The notes under the pieces are model-generated. The model had not been told where the DNA came from, did no database searches, and saw only the letters and a list, made by a program, of their open reading frames with translations. The position numbers and the translations under genes were made by a program. From Clostridiales bacterium (GTDB lineage: Bacteria > Bacillota > Clostridia > Peptostreptococcales > Anaerovoracaceae): a DNA stretch of 64,000 nucleotides. Positions 41,043 to 49,461 of the stretch are shown here, piece by piece. Every line of letters starts with the position of its first letter. Positions within the stretch are counted from its first letter, which is position 1. The stretch is taken from contig QXXF01000006.1 in NCBI GenBank assembly GCA_009911365.1, positions 62,001-126,000 of the forward strand, in the 5' to 3' direction.

Positions 41043-42731
41043 TCACACAGCAGTTTCACGTCTCCGTTTTCTCCATTTATATTTCAGGATTCTGTACAGG
41101 CGTTTTCTATGCTTTTTCCGCTGCCCTTTATGCGGCTCAATCCCTTGGAACAATGGAGTTATACCAATAAACCATAGCAGTACGAAATCTCGTTCTAATG
41201 GAAACATCACCATTTCCAACATGGAAATCACACAAAACGATGTAATCGCAATGGCTGGAAAAAAGCAATACCGATTTTTCTCATAAAACTTTTTAGAAAA
41301 GGTGCTCTTTAAAACATAGACGCCGCTATAAATCATAATAAAGAGATATAATAGCGCCACGCCGATTCCAAATCGATAAGCAAGTTCGATAATGACATTA
41401 TGCGCCCACATCCGGTAATCTTCATCTCCTACAATGATTTCTTCCTCCAGATGCCCTTTCCAGCTAGTCGCCTGTAAATAAGCGATCCAAATCCCCAATC
41501 TTCCAGAGGATAATTGATTCCAATCCATCCCCGATGTCTGGAACCGATCTAAAATCGTCTGTTCTTGTATTGGAGATGTGCTTGCCTGCTGTTCTTCCTG
41601 CTCTTGTTGTTCAGTCTTGTTCTTTTGCTTTTCTCTTTTTTCGTTTTGTCCAGCTTTATTTTTCCCTTTTTCTTGATTCCGCGCTGTTAAATTTTCTTTC
41701 TGTCCGACTTTATTGCGCTCTGCCTTTTGCTCCGTTCTTGTTGATCGCTTCTCCTTTTTGTCTTTATTATCTCCTTGCTTTTTGTTTGCCTTTGCCATCT
41801 CTTTTTTTCTGTCAGCTTTCGTGGTATTCTCAGATTCCTGTTCTTCCTGCTTGCTCACTTGCGTCACATCAGCAACAGAGTCACTTTTTTCTGATAGCAA
41901 AGCCGTGTTAATCGGAAAAAAGGTAATCACTAGGAGCAGCAATAAGCATAACCTAATCATAGTTTTCAGCCAATCATGTTCTTTCATGTAACGAAAAATA
42001 TAAAAAATAAGAAACAGGCCCAATTGTAAAAAAGCAGAAATAAAGGATGTCCTAGATTCAGAAAGGATTAACATGCTGCTAGCGATCGCGCATGTCACCA
42101 TATAAAGCGGCACTGGCCGTTTGTTCTGGAAGATCAGGTATAAACAGCACGTGATCGATGAAGCGGCAATTGTACCTAACGTATTTGGATTTGCTGTACT
42201 AGACATATACCTTCCATATGTGACCGTTTCTTCACTCATTGGGTAGAATAGGATGGATATCACAAAAAAGATCAATAAATTCACAACCATAGCCTTTGAC
42301 GCTAAGGCGAAAAGCGTGTCGTAGTCCTGTCTGTTATTCCAAACCAAATATAAACATGGAAACAAAAAAAGCACACAAACAGAAAAAGGCAGGAAGCCTG
42401 GTCCAATATCAAAAAAGAGACTGACAATAAACGAAACGATCCCATAAATAGCCCACGGAATGCCTAACATTGGATTCCATCTTAATACTTTTAAGGGCCG
42501 ATCCACGCTCATCAATATGATCAACCCTAATGGAATCATATTAAGCCAGCCCTCTTGCTCGTAATCGAACCTAACTTTCGTATGAGGAAACGAGTAGCAG
42601 AATAAAAAGAATGCGATCATCACAAAAAAAGACCCACCAATGATCCCATAACGAACTTTCACAGGAATTTTTCCTGTGACTTTATATGCTAAATTTAATG
42701 GAACGATGTATAGAAATTGCAGTAATTCCAC
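41043..42731 (-). CDS. O-antigen-ligase/Wzy-like membrane protein with a charged insert
   Basis: A 562-residue polytopic membrane protein. About ten hydrophobic segments and the family pattern MSSTANPNTLGTIAA, LSESRTSF and LSSGRLGIWIAYL identify the O-antigen ligase / Wzy-type polymerase superfamily (PF04932). Between the last N-terminal membrane segment and SSGRLG lies a low-complexity insert (about 281-392) almost entirely of Lys, Glu, Gln, Asn and Arg. It falls in the large extracytoplasmic loop that carries catalytic residues in this family. The start is GTG at 42731 with AGGAGG upstream. It has its own promoter and is transcribed alone ahead of the teichoic operon. It may polymerise or ligate a surface glycan. 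Confidence 0.82.
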   Translation of the reverse strand: MELLQFLYIVPLNLAYKVTGKIPVKVRYGIIGGSFFVMIAFFLFCYSFPHTKVRFDYEQEGWLNMIPLGLIILMSVDRPLKVLRWNPMLGIPWAIYGIVSFIVSLFFDIGPGFLPFSVCVLFLFPCLYLVWNNRQDYDTLFALASKAMVVNLLIFFVISILFYPMSEETVTYGRYMSSTANPNTLGTIAASSITCCLYLIFQNKRPVPLYMVTCAIASSMLILSESRTSFISAFLQLGLFLIFYIFRYMKEHDWLKTMIRLCLLLLLVITFFPINTALLSEKSDSVADVTQVSKQEEQESENTTKADRKKEMAKANKKQGDNKDKKEKRSTRTEQKAERNKVGQKENLTARNQEKGKNKAGQNEKREKQKNKTEQQEQEEQQASTSPIQEQTILDRFQTSGMDWNQLSSGRLGIWIAYLQATSWKGHLEEEIIVGDEDYRMWAHNVIIELAYRFGIGVALLYLFIMIYSGVYVLKSTFSKKFYEKNRYCFFPAIAITSFCVISMLEMVMFPLERDFVLLWFIGITPLFQGIEPHKGQRKKHRKRLYRILKYKWRKRRRETAV

Positions 42732-42777
42732 CCAGTGCCTCCTGAATCTAACAAGGTATGTTTCACCTTATTGTCCC

Positions 42778-42806
42778 AGTATAACATATCGCCCACCTTT
42801 TTCCAA
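42778..42806 (-). promoter_or_regulatory. Promoter for the O-antigen-ligase-like gene
   Basis: On the minus strand TTGGAA (42801-42806), 17 bases, TATACT (42778-42783), about 45 bases before the GTG start. It lies in the 324-base gap 42732-43055. The rest of that gap is T-rich on the plus strand with no open frame or RNA structure that I recognise, apart from the palindrome next to the XRE gene. Confidence 0.65.
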
Positions 42807-43029
42807 GCAGTTCCATCGAGCATTTCTTTTAGTGATTCCTTATTCTCACTGATCATTATTGTACAGAAAACGAACTAGACACACTGTTATTTTCCTCTAA
42901 ATTTCAGATTGCAAAAAATTTTCTAAAATTTTTTTGCGTTTTTGTGCGGCTTTTTTGCTCTTTTTTGTATCTATCCTTATGTATGTTTTTTCCGCATTGC
43001 TTACCCATTGGTTTAAAAGTGTTTGCGCT

Positions 43030-43039
43030 TGTTATAACA
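43030..43039 (+). promoter_or_regulatory. Palindrome upstream of the first XRE gene
   Basis: TGTTATAACA is a perfect 10-base palindrome containing a -10-like TATAAC (43033-43038). It lies 16 bases before the XRE start. It could be an autoregulatory operator. No convincing -35 is seen. Confidence 0.3.
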
Positions 43040-43055
43040 GAAAGGGGAAATCGTT

Positions 43056-43397
43056 ATGTTATTACGAAAAAATCTGACGGATGCCATGAATGCTCTGAGA
43101 AGGAGCCGCAGCTTGTCCATCACTGCGTTTTCAGAGGAAGTAGGAATTTCTCGTTCCTCTATGCAGGCCTTGCTGAACGGCACTGGAAATCCTCGAATGG
43201 ATACTGTGGAGCATGTGGCGGCCCGCCTGTGCCTTGATCCCGCTGTCTTACTGTCTGGCTCCTTGACCAGGCCACAGTTGGATGTCGCCATCTCGCTGCT
43301 ACGTGCCCTGGATTTTTTTGCTTCGTTTTCAGATGAGGAGAAAGAGAAGTTCGCATCTTTGTTTCTGGAAATGATTTCAATGGTGAAGGATGATTGA
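43056..43397 (+). CDS. Small XRE-family regulator, copy 1
   Basis: A 113-residue DNA-binding protein. The helix-turn-helix (about 18-72) contains LSITAFSEEVGISRSSMQAL and a recognition helix followed by GTGNPRMDTVEHVAARL, typical of Cro/CI-type HTH. The C-terminal 40 residues are helical and may dimerise. It starts at ATG 43056 after GAAAGGGG and ends before a hairpin terminator. A related gene follows at 43667. The two resemble orphan XRE regulators of accessory regions; the target is unknown and autoregulation is possible given the palindrome over its promoter. Confidence 0.83.
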   Translation: MLLRKNLTDAMNALRRSRSLSITAFSEEVGISRSSMQALLNGTGNPRMDTVEHVAARLCLDPAVLLSGSLTRPQLDVAISLLRALDFFASFSDEEKEKFASLFLEMISMVKDD

Positions 43398-43437
43398 AGC
43401 GATCGCGTCGATTCCCTTCACATATGTGGCCACAAGG

Positions 43438-43476
43438 CAAAAGCTTCCTGTTTGACAGGGAGCTTTTGGTGTTTTA
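43438..43476 (+). terminator. Terminator after XRE copy 1
   Basis: CAAAAGCTTCCTGT (43438-43451) pairs with ACAGGGAGCTTTTG (43455-43468) with one mismatch around a three-base loop, followed by GTGTTTT. Confidence 0.7.
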
Positions 43477-43623
43477 TGCATATATAGAGCAACCAAACGA
43501 CATCCTCCCATATTTCATCGGCCATGCGGCCAGCTTTCAGCCTCACCCTTTGAACCATGCTCCCTCTGGACCGATATATCAGCATAAAATATCTGAATAT
43601 CATGCTGTCGTTTTTTGTCGAGG

Positions 43624-43640
43624 CCTTTTATCATAAAAGG
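43624..43640. promoter_or_regulatory. Palindromic candidate operator before XRE copy 2
   Basis: CCTTTTAT (43624-43631), one central C, ATAAAAGG (43633-43640) is a perfect 8-bp inverted repeat, 26 bases before the ATG of the second XRE gene. It overlaps a -10-like TATCAT. Position and symmetry suit binding of an XRE dimer, perhaps the product of the gene itself. Confidence 0.45.
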
Positions 43641-43666
43641 AGCAAACACGTTAGGAGGTGTCACAC

Positions 43667-44029
43667 ATGAAACAAAAACAAGCAAACGCTCTGAAAAAAC
43701 GGCTGGCGACGAACTTGTCCATGTACCGCACCGCCCGCCGAAACTCTCTGGTGGCGTTTTCGCAAGAGCTGGACATTTCCCGTTCCCAGCTGCAAGCTTA
43801 CCTGAAAGGCACGGGCAATCCTACCTTAGGCATTATAGAGGACATGGCAAAGAACCTTGATGTTCCGCCTCATTCCCTGCTAGCGGGCCCGGAAGCCGCG
43901 ATCCAGGCTTGTGTCTCTCAGCTTTCGGAACAGGACAAGATGGATTTGGAACGTGCGCTGCTGATTTTACTGGCTTTTCTAGAAAGCAGCAAATCGCTGA
44001 GTAAATCATGCTCTAAACAAGAAGAATAG
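43667..44029 (+). CDS. Small XRE-family regulator, copy 2
   Basis: A 120-residue helix-turn-helix protein, paralogue of the gene at 43056. The HTH spans about 22-78 with SLVAFSQELDISRSQLQAY and GTGNPTLGIIEDMAKNL. The C-terminus is helical (LSEQDKMDLERALLILLAFL) and ends in a Ser/Lys tail. The ATG at 43667 is chosen because TTAGGAGGTG precedes it; the in-frame GTG at 43658 is part of that ribosome site. It is co-oriented with copy 1 but separated by a terminator, so the two are independently transcribed. Function unknown. Confidence 0.83.
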   Translation: MKQKQANALKKRLATNLSMYRTARRNSLVAFSQELDISRSQLQAYLKGTGNPTLGIIEDMAKNLDVPPHSLLAGPEAAIQACVSQLSEQDKMDLERALLILLAFLESSKSLSKSCSKQEE

Positions 44030-44042
44030 CCAGAGGATCCGA

Positions 44043-44074
44043 AAGCCCGGCACCCATGATATGGTGCCGGGCTT
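44043..44074. terminator. Perfect hairpin between convergent genes (repeat copy A)
   Basis: AAGCCCGGCACC (44043-44054) pairs perfectly with GGTGCCGGGCTT (44063-44074), a 12-bp GC-rich stem. T-runs beside it are short, so it is a weak classical terminator. A near-identical hairpin in the opposite orientation lies at 48822-48853. Confidence 0.6.
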
Positions 44075-44108
44075 GGACGTTTTATGGAAAAGCCTTCACG
44101 AGAACATG

Positions 44109-45791
44109 TTAACTTCCCTGTATCAGCACGTTCTTTCCTTCAAAGGCAAAAGCGTACTTGCGAATTTTTCCTATTGGGACACCCTTTGCTTCCAGTCCCG
44201 CAGCGTACCGTTTTTCTTCGATCTGGGCCAGGGCCGCCCGCGCCGTGTCTTCCAGTCCCTTCTCTTTCTTAGGCTGAAATACCTTGAATTCTAAAATCAT
44301 GGCATCGTCCTCACTGTTCACTGGCTCCAATATCACATCGTATCTGCCGAATCCGCTCTCCCTGTTGGAAGTCAATGTATACCTGCCGGACAGTTCCACC
44401 ATCAGGCCTAACACAAAGCCATGATAAAATCTTTCTGGATCGGATCCAGAGGGTTGTTTTCCTGTGTCAAAATAGCTAAAGGTCGCTAACGCCACTTTGT
44501 TCATGTATTCGTTCATGGCTTCCAGGTCGCCTGACAGCAACGATTTTATGAAATCATTGTAACTGGAGGAACCTTTCCGGAACCACCCCCTCACGATGGA
44601 GCGGAACATGCGCCGCACTTCCCTGTTGGTCAGTGCCAGCTCGTATCGGAGGCCATCCAGATTCTCTTCCTAGCTGACCACTTTCAAATATCCGCTGGCT
44701 AACAGCAAACTCCAAATGGCAGTCTCGTCTCCGTCTAGTTCATCGTACACGATTTGCTCGTCAATGTCTTTTTCCAGCGTTCCGCCCCGCAGCAAGACCT
44801 CGAAATCCTGCTTCATCGACTTACTGCCTTCCTGAACCAACTTCCCCGCCAGATCGTTGGAGCTGGAATTCGCCCAATAAAGGCCCAGCTCCCCGGTGTC
44901 CAAGTAATTGACGATGGACCATGGATTGTAAATGTCAGTCCTGCGCCCAAAGGTGAACCCATCGTACCAGGTTTTCACTTCTTCCTTCCGATCCGGCATC
45001 CCCTGTTCGTCCAAAGCGACGAAGACCTCTTCCTCCGTGAAACCGAAGCAATCCGCATATTCCTTGGAAGTGGTGGTCACCACTTTCAGGTTGTTCAGCC
45101 CGGAAAAGACGGATTCCCTGCTCACCCTGGTGATGCCCGTCATGACCGCTCGCTCCAAATACGGATTGGCCTTGAAGCTGGATTTGAACAACCTGCGCAT
45201 GAAAGTGGACAACTCTTCCCAATATCCGCCTACGTACGCCTGCTGCATAGGCGTGTCGTATTCGTCCAGCAAAACGATGACTCCTTTTTTGTGGAAACGG
45301 GACAAGTAATCGCACAGTGCCCTGACGGACGACGCGGCCCTGACATCCGACATGTCCCTCGACACGCCCTGAAACGCCTCTTTTTCTTTTTCGTTCAACA
45401 AACCGGTTTCCAGCAGAAAATCGAATTTGTTGTACAGTTCCTCGATGGTTTGACAAATGGTTTCCCTGGCCTCCGCGAAACAACTGGCTTCCAAATCCGC
45501 AAAGCTGAAAAATATCACCGGATACATCCCTTGCAGTTCCCGATATTTTTTGTCTTCCCAAATGGAAAGCCCTTCGAACAACTCGCTTCTTCCAGCGTAA
45601 TCCGTGGAAAAAAACTTCTCAAGCATGCTCATGTTCAGCGTCTTGCCGAACCGCCTGGGACGATTGATCAATATCACTTCATCATCCGCTTCCCACCATT
45701 CTTTGATAAAATGGGTTTTGTCCACGTAAAAATTGATTTTCATCCGCAGCTTTTCATAATCCTGCCGCCCGATGCTGACCGTTCTCGCCAT
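44109..45791 (-). pseudogene. AAA-ATPase-like / PD-(D/E)XK nuclease gene split by an in-frame amber codon
   Basis: Together the two halves form a 560-codon frame interrupted once. The N-terminal part (45791 to 44673) has the AAA-ATPase-like (PF09820) pattern: VDKTHFIKEWWE, a Walker-A-like NRPRRFGKTLNMSML, VIVLLDEYDTPMQQAY (Walker B) and a helical middle. A TAG at 44670-44672 follows GYLKVVS. Seventeen codons later, in the same frame, the sequence continues with the expected RRMFRSIVRGWF and the nuclease core FGRYDVILEP and MILEFKVFQPKK. The combined length is normal for the family, so one nonsense change is the simplest explanation. Family members are common in gut anaerobes, often in many copies; their function is poorly known. 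ATG 45791 has CAGGAGGAAG. A downstream restart at GTG 44618 would yield a 169-residue nuclease fragment. Confidence 0.85.
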
Positions 45792-45955
45792 GTCTCTTCC
45801 TCCTGTCTCCCTTGTGGCTCTTTTCTGGTTTTTGTGCCCCTGAATTTGTTATTCTTATTGTACCACAGAGTGGGGGGAAGCGGCGTTGTTTTTGGGTGGC
45901 TACCATGAAGCTTTCTTATTTTTGAGCAGTAGTATTTTTGCCCTGTCACTCCCAA

Positions 45956-45963
45956 TCAATATC
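45956..45963. repeat. Left 8-bp target-site duplication of the IS66 element
   Basis: TCAATATC directly precedes the left inverted repeat and recurs exactly at 48776-48783 after the right repeat. Eight bases is the duplication length of IS66-family insertions. Confidence 0.95.
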
Positions 45964-46038
45964 GTAAACGGTAGATAGTGAGTACCTACTACAAACCAAG
46001 AGCAAACCTGTATGATAGAAACAGATTTGCTCCAGTCT

Positions 46039-47650
46039 TTATTTCACTTCACTTTTATCAGACTTTCGGCAATTCGCTGGCAGGCTTGGCGACCAGGGGA
46101 GCAGGTCATTCAGAAAACGGCGGTGGGTATCATCCAGATGCCTCGGGATCTCGGTAAGCAGATACTCAAAGTAATCATACGGTTTCAGATTGTTTGCTTT
46201 TGCAGTTTCCGCAATGCTGTAGATGATAGCGCTGGACTTTGCACCGGCAATGGTGTCGATCATCACCCAGTTTTTCTTGCCAATGCAGAACCCACGGATG
46301 GACTGCTCCTCAGCGTTATTGTCCATCGGCACTTCACCATCGTCCAGAAATACTTTCAGGTATTTCTCCTGATTCAGAGAATAATTGAAACCTTCCCACG
46401 TCTTGCATTTCTGCGACACTTTCGGGAGGTTTTCACGAACCCATATGAAATAAGCCTCCACCAGGGCCTTTACGCTCAGTTGGCGGCGGTCCCTCCGTTT
46501 TCCGGCCGGGAGATCCTTTAACTGTTTTTCCTCTCGGTAGATTGCCTGTATCATGGTAAGCGCAAGGTACGCGCGGCTGTCCTTCCGCTTCTGCTTAGGC
46601 AAAGCCTTCACTGCCTCGTTAAACCTCCGCCTGGCATGGGACCAGCATCCTGCGATCCGCAGGTCTTCCCGTTCGCCTTCAATAGTGTGGTAGACCTGAT
46701 ATCCGTCTGTGACGCATACGCCGTTGAAGTCTTTCAAAAACTCTCTGGGATGACTGGCATTGTGCGTCTTCTGGTATTCATACAGGACAATCTGACGTTC
46801 TGTGTACATCCGTCCGGTGCGGTATACCCACATGTAGCTTTTTGATCCCGCAGGACGGCCGTCTTTGTTTACCAGCACAGGTGTTTCGTCTGCCTGCAGC
46901 ACATGATAACTGTACAGTTTTTCATGCAGGTAATCATAGAGAACAGCGAGGTATCCGTCTGCGCCAGTTTGCCATGTTCTGCCGGGAGATATGCAGGCCA
47001 TAACGCTCAAATTCCTGCTCCTGGCGGTAAAGCGGGACGGCATTGACATACTTTGCGTTCATGACTGCCGCCTCAAGAGACGGGGACACAAGGCTTCCCC
47101 TTAAAAGACATTTCGGGTGTTCAGCCTTGACGATCTCCTCCGTCTTTTTTCCAGCGTACACTTTTACATGGTGTTCCTCTACTTCGACTTTTGCCGGGGT
47201 AAAGCTGTACCTGCGGTATACCTCATCCGGGAGTTGTTTCCAGCCGTCTTTTCCAAATTTATCTTCCAGCTCCCCATCCGTAATGGAATGTTCCACCACA
47301 ACTACCGGAAGCCCCTCCAGGTCTTCTTCCCGTTTCCCCTGCTTTTTCTTCGGTTTTGTGCGGGAAACGCCTTCCGGCTCTTCCAGTGCGTTTTCCTCTG
47401 CAGCGACAGCCTCGGATTCGTTAAAGAATACGACCTTCCCGTCCACTTCCATAAAGGAGATCTGGTCCTCGATTACATGTTTCTCTGTTGACCGGCCAAA
47501 CCGATGCCGTTTTAGATCCGCCATCTGCTCCAAAACAAGCTGAAGCGTATGGTCGATATTTTCAAGCTGCTTCTGCTGCGACAGGAACAGCCTGATAAGC
47601 GTTTCCCTGTCAAGACTGTTCAGTTGTTCTTCCGTATATTTTAAGGCCAT
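46039..47650 (-). pseudogene. tnpC: IS66 transposase TnpC, frameshifted
   Basis: The DDE transposase of the element. The N-terminal part (47650 to 46934) has the leucine-rich start and the conserved RHRFGRSTEKH, a Zn/IS66 middle and ISRQNMANW. The C-terminal part (read from about 46970 to 46039 in another frame) starts at YLAVLYDYL and contains LQADETPVLVNKDGRPAGS (first catalytic Asp), DGYQVYHTIEGEREDLRIAG, WSHARRRF and the C-terminal DNNAEEQSIRGF. Both frames overlap, and family sequences normally have about seven residues between NW and YLAVLYDYL. Only ten bases lie there, consistent with loss of about 11 bases (inference). The intact protein would be about 530 residues. Confidence 0.88.
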
Positions 47651-47925
47651 GCTGTTTTCTCCCGGTATCCTGATAGCCTTATTATACCATGGATACGGGA
47701 TTTTTGCGAACCCGGCATTGCCGGATGTCCGTCATAATGCCTATGGTTGAAACAGCGGATGCTGCCTTTGTACGATGCTGTTTCCGGAACCCTTTTCAGG
47801 AAGGAAAAGCATGTCTGCGTCCATTCCGGGCCCTTTTATGGTGTGCAGCGTGGTTCTGCAGGAACGGGGCGGGACATTTTTTCCAGCAGGAAGACCGTCT
47901 GAAAATTTCTCCGTTTTGCACAAAG

Positions 47926-48288
47926 TCATCCCATGTATTCCGGCGGTTCCACCGGCCTGACCGATCTCTTCGGGGTGATTGTCAGCCCTTCCATCAGCCA
48001 TCGGAACTGCTGCGGCGTTAATTCACGCACCTCCTCCGGAGTGCGCGGCCACTGGAAGCGGCTTTCCGAGAGCCGCTTGTATAACAGGAGCCAGCCGTCC
48101 CCTTCCCATACAAGCCCCTTGATGCGGTCTGTGCGTCTTCCGCAGAAAAGATAGAGGGTATCCGGGACATATGGCCTGTTCCCGGTCTGCGTTTCCACGA
48201 GTACCGCCAGCCTGTCCATGCCGGCGCACAGATCCGTGTAGCCGCAGACAATGTAGACGGCTTTAAAGCAGGTGGCGTCATTCAGCAT
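47926..48288 (-). CDS. tnpB: IS66 accessory protein TnpB
   Basis: A 120-residue protein of the IS66 Orf2 family (PF05717). Conserved features are YIVCGYTDLCAGMDRLAVLV near the N-terminus, LYLFCGRRTDRIKGLVWEG and the C-terminal QFRWLMEGL. The ATG at 48288 overlaps the tnpA stop by 11 bases, giving translational coupling. It is required with TnpA and TnpC for IS66 transposition in studied elements. It ends at PPEYMG and is followed by a 275-base spacer before tnpC with no further gene that I can support. Confidence 0.93.
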   Translation of the reverse strand: MLNDATCFKAVYIVCGYTDLCAGMDRLAVLVETQTGNRPYVPDTLYLFCGRRTDRIKGLVWEGDGWLLLYKRLSESRFQWPRTPEEVRELTPQQFRWLMEGLTITPKRSVRPVEPPEYMG

Positions 48289-48652
48289 CCCGCACCACCT
48301 TAAGGACTGCCGCAAGCAGCGGCATGGGTGTGGATTCTGTTACGTGGATGGAAAGGCCGTTTACAGAAACAGAAAGCCCCAGCCATGCATCGGTATCGTC
48401 TTTTGTTTCCTGATGCAGGAGGCAGGGGGTTACCGGGACGACCTGCTGCGCCGGAGTTTCCGGCGGAAGGTTTTCCAGACACACCTGCCTTACACGGCGC
48501 AGCCTGTAATAGTAGTTCGCTTTCGTAATGCCGTGGCTTGCACACCAATCAACGACACTCATGCCTGCGGGCCGGTTCTGGCATTCCCTGATCTGCTCTG
48601 CCCACTCTTTTAAACGGTATTGTACAGCCACTGCTGTTGTTGCTGAGTTCAT
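48278..48652 (-). CDS. tnpA: IS66 accessory protein TnpA
   Basis: A 124-residue HTH-type protein of the IS66 Orf1 group. The N-terminal helix-turn-helix has YRLKEWAEQIRECQNRPAG, SVVDWCASHGITKANYYYRL and the basic RRVRQ that follows. The C-terminal half is variable and ends LKVVRDAE. Start ATG 48652 is chosen because CGGAGGTAAG precedes it; an open frame extends to 48679. It is the first gene of the element, about 100 bases inside the right inverted repeat. Confidence 0.92.
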   Translation of the reverse strand: MNSATTAVAVQYRLKEWAEQIRECQNRPAGMSVVDWCASHGITKANYYYRLRRVRQVCLENLPPETPAQQVVPVTPCLLHQETKDDTDAWLGLSVSVNGLSIHVTESTPMPLLAAVLKVVRDAE

Positions 48653-48775
48653 AGACTTACCTCCGTATAACGGTATCAAAAGTTAAGGCTTAACTTTTAA
48701 TACTCATGATAGAAATATAGTCTATTGTCACACACTTTGCCCTCATAGTCGAGGTACGCACTATCTACCGTTTAC

Positions 48776-48783
48776 TCAATATC
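48776..48783. repeat. Right 8-bp target-site duplication of the IS66 element
   Basis: TCAATATC, identical to 45956-45963, directly after the right inverted repeat. Confidence 0.95.
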
Positions 48784-48821
48784 TGCGTTGCTCAACTTTC
48801 AGATTAAGGCAAGATATTCAA

Positions 48822-48853
48822 AAGCCCGGTATCACATCATGGATGCCGGGCTT
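48822..48853 (-). terminator. Hairpin after the SGNH remnant (repeat copy B)
   Basis: On the minus strand AAGCCCGGCATC (48842-48853) pairs with GATACCGGGCTT (48822-48833) with one G-U pair, followed by TTTGAAT. The sequence is the inverted near-copy of the hairpin at 44043-44074, so it may be a dispersed terminator-like repeat. Confidence 0.6.
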
Positions 48854-48864
48854 GACCATTCGTT

Positions 48865-49455
48865 TTATTTTATCAGATATTCTTTCTTCACACTATCCAT
48901 TATTGCTATCACCTTTTTAGGCAACTGAGGATTTAACTGATCGTTCTCTATGGTCACTTCATATAAAGTTTCCTCTGGAAATTTCATCAGATCAAATATT
49001 TCATCTCCAATCTGCAAATACATATATTGTATGTTTTCTTCTGGAGGTTCTACTGTGATTTTAGATAACTGATCGGCTTGCTCCACAAAGAAATTATCTG
49101 AATTTAGCTCTGCGGTTTGTGTCTCAAAAAGGTCAAACTGGTTCAGCCCGGGATTTAGCCTCATCCGCTTCATTCCTTCAAAAGAAAAATAATCATCCAT
49201 AAATGTATATTCCGCAACCTCAAATACCACGAAATCTGGTTTAAAGATATTATAGTAATAGCTGAAATTCAACACGTTTTAATAATCATGCACCGCAATA
49301 TACCCATGAAGCGCATTTTGCAAAAATTTTGTACCTTTACCATTCATATAACTACCCTGAAAGACTAAACCTTTATACGTGCTCGCTACATTCTCATTGA
49401 TAGAGTAAAAGAAATCTGGATGTTCTTTATTAATTTTCAATTCTAAAGTATATTT
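48865..49455 (-). pseudogene. C-terminal remnant of a DHHW/AlgJ-like SGNH protein
   Basis: One reading frame of about 195 codons, broken by a TAA at 49279-49281 and lacking a start. Upstream of the stop it reads LELKINKEHPDFFYSINE, then GSYMNGKGTKFL and GYIAVHDY. Directly after the stop it continues NVLNFSYYYNIFKPDFVVFE and VAEYTF, which is the usual C-terminal sequence of MBOAT-associated DHHW/DltD-like proteins. The stop probably replaced a Gln codon (CAA to TAA, inference). The N-terminal domain is missing: the intact gene for the functional partner at 49462 ends only six bases upstream. An alternative GTG at 49275 could start a 136-residue fragment, but no ribosome site is seen. Confidence 0.75.
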
Positions 49456-49461
49456 CTATAT

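Larger units (their letters stand above)
45964..48775 (-). mobile_element. IS66-family insertion sequence, complete ends
   Basis: A 2812-bp element with 24-bp terminal inverted repeats at 45964-45987 and 48752-48775 (23 of 24 bases match). Both begin GTAA inward, as in IS66. It carries the three expected genes in the order tnpA, tnpB, tnpC on the minus strand and is flanked by identical TCAATATC duplications. It inserted between the AAA-ATPase gene and the decayed SGNH-like gene. The duplication is unmutated, so the insertion is probably recent, yet tnpC is frameshifted. It may now depend on another copy for movement. Confidence 0.96.

Noticed and set aside
41534-41911. A plus-strand open frame opposite the charged insert
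   Set aside because: It is the complement of the low-complexity Lys/Glu segment. The minus-strand frame has membrane segments and family motifs on both sides, whereas this one has no ribosome site or recognisable domain.
44670-44672. Amber codon read as pyrrolysine or programmed readthrough
   Set aside because: The protein family is not known to use pyrrolysine, no pyl genes are in the window and no stem-loop for recoding is evident. A nonsense mutation is simpler.
46934-47049. Programmed frameshift in the IS66 transposase
   Set aside because: IS66 TnpC is normally one frame. The overlap lacks a slippery heptamer, and family residues between NW and YLAVLYDYL are missing, which indicates a deletion.
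47741-48001. Extra gene between tnpB and tnpC
   Set aside because: An open frame overlapping tnpB without ribosome site or family features; IS66 elements commonly have a spacer here.
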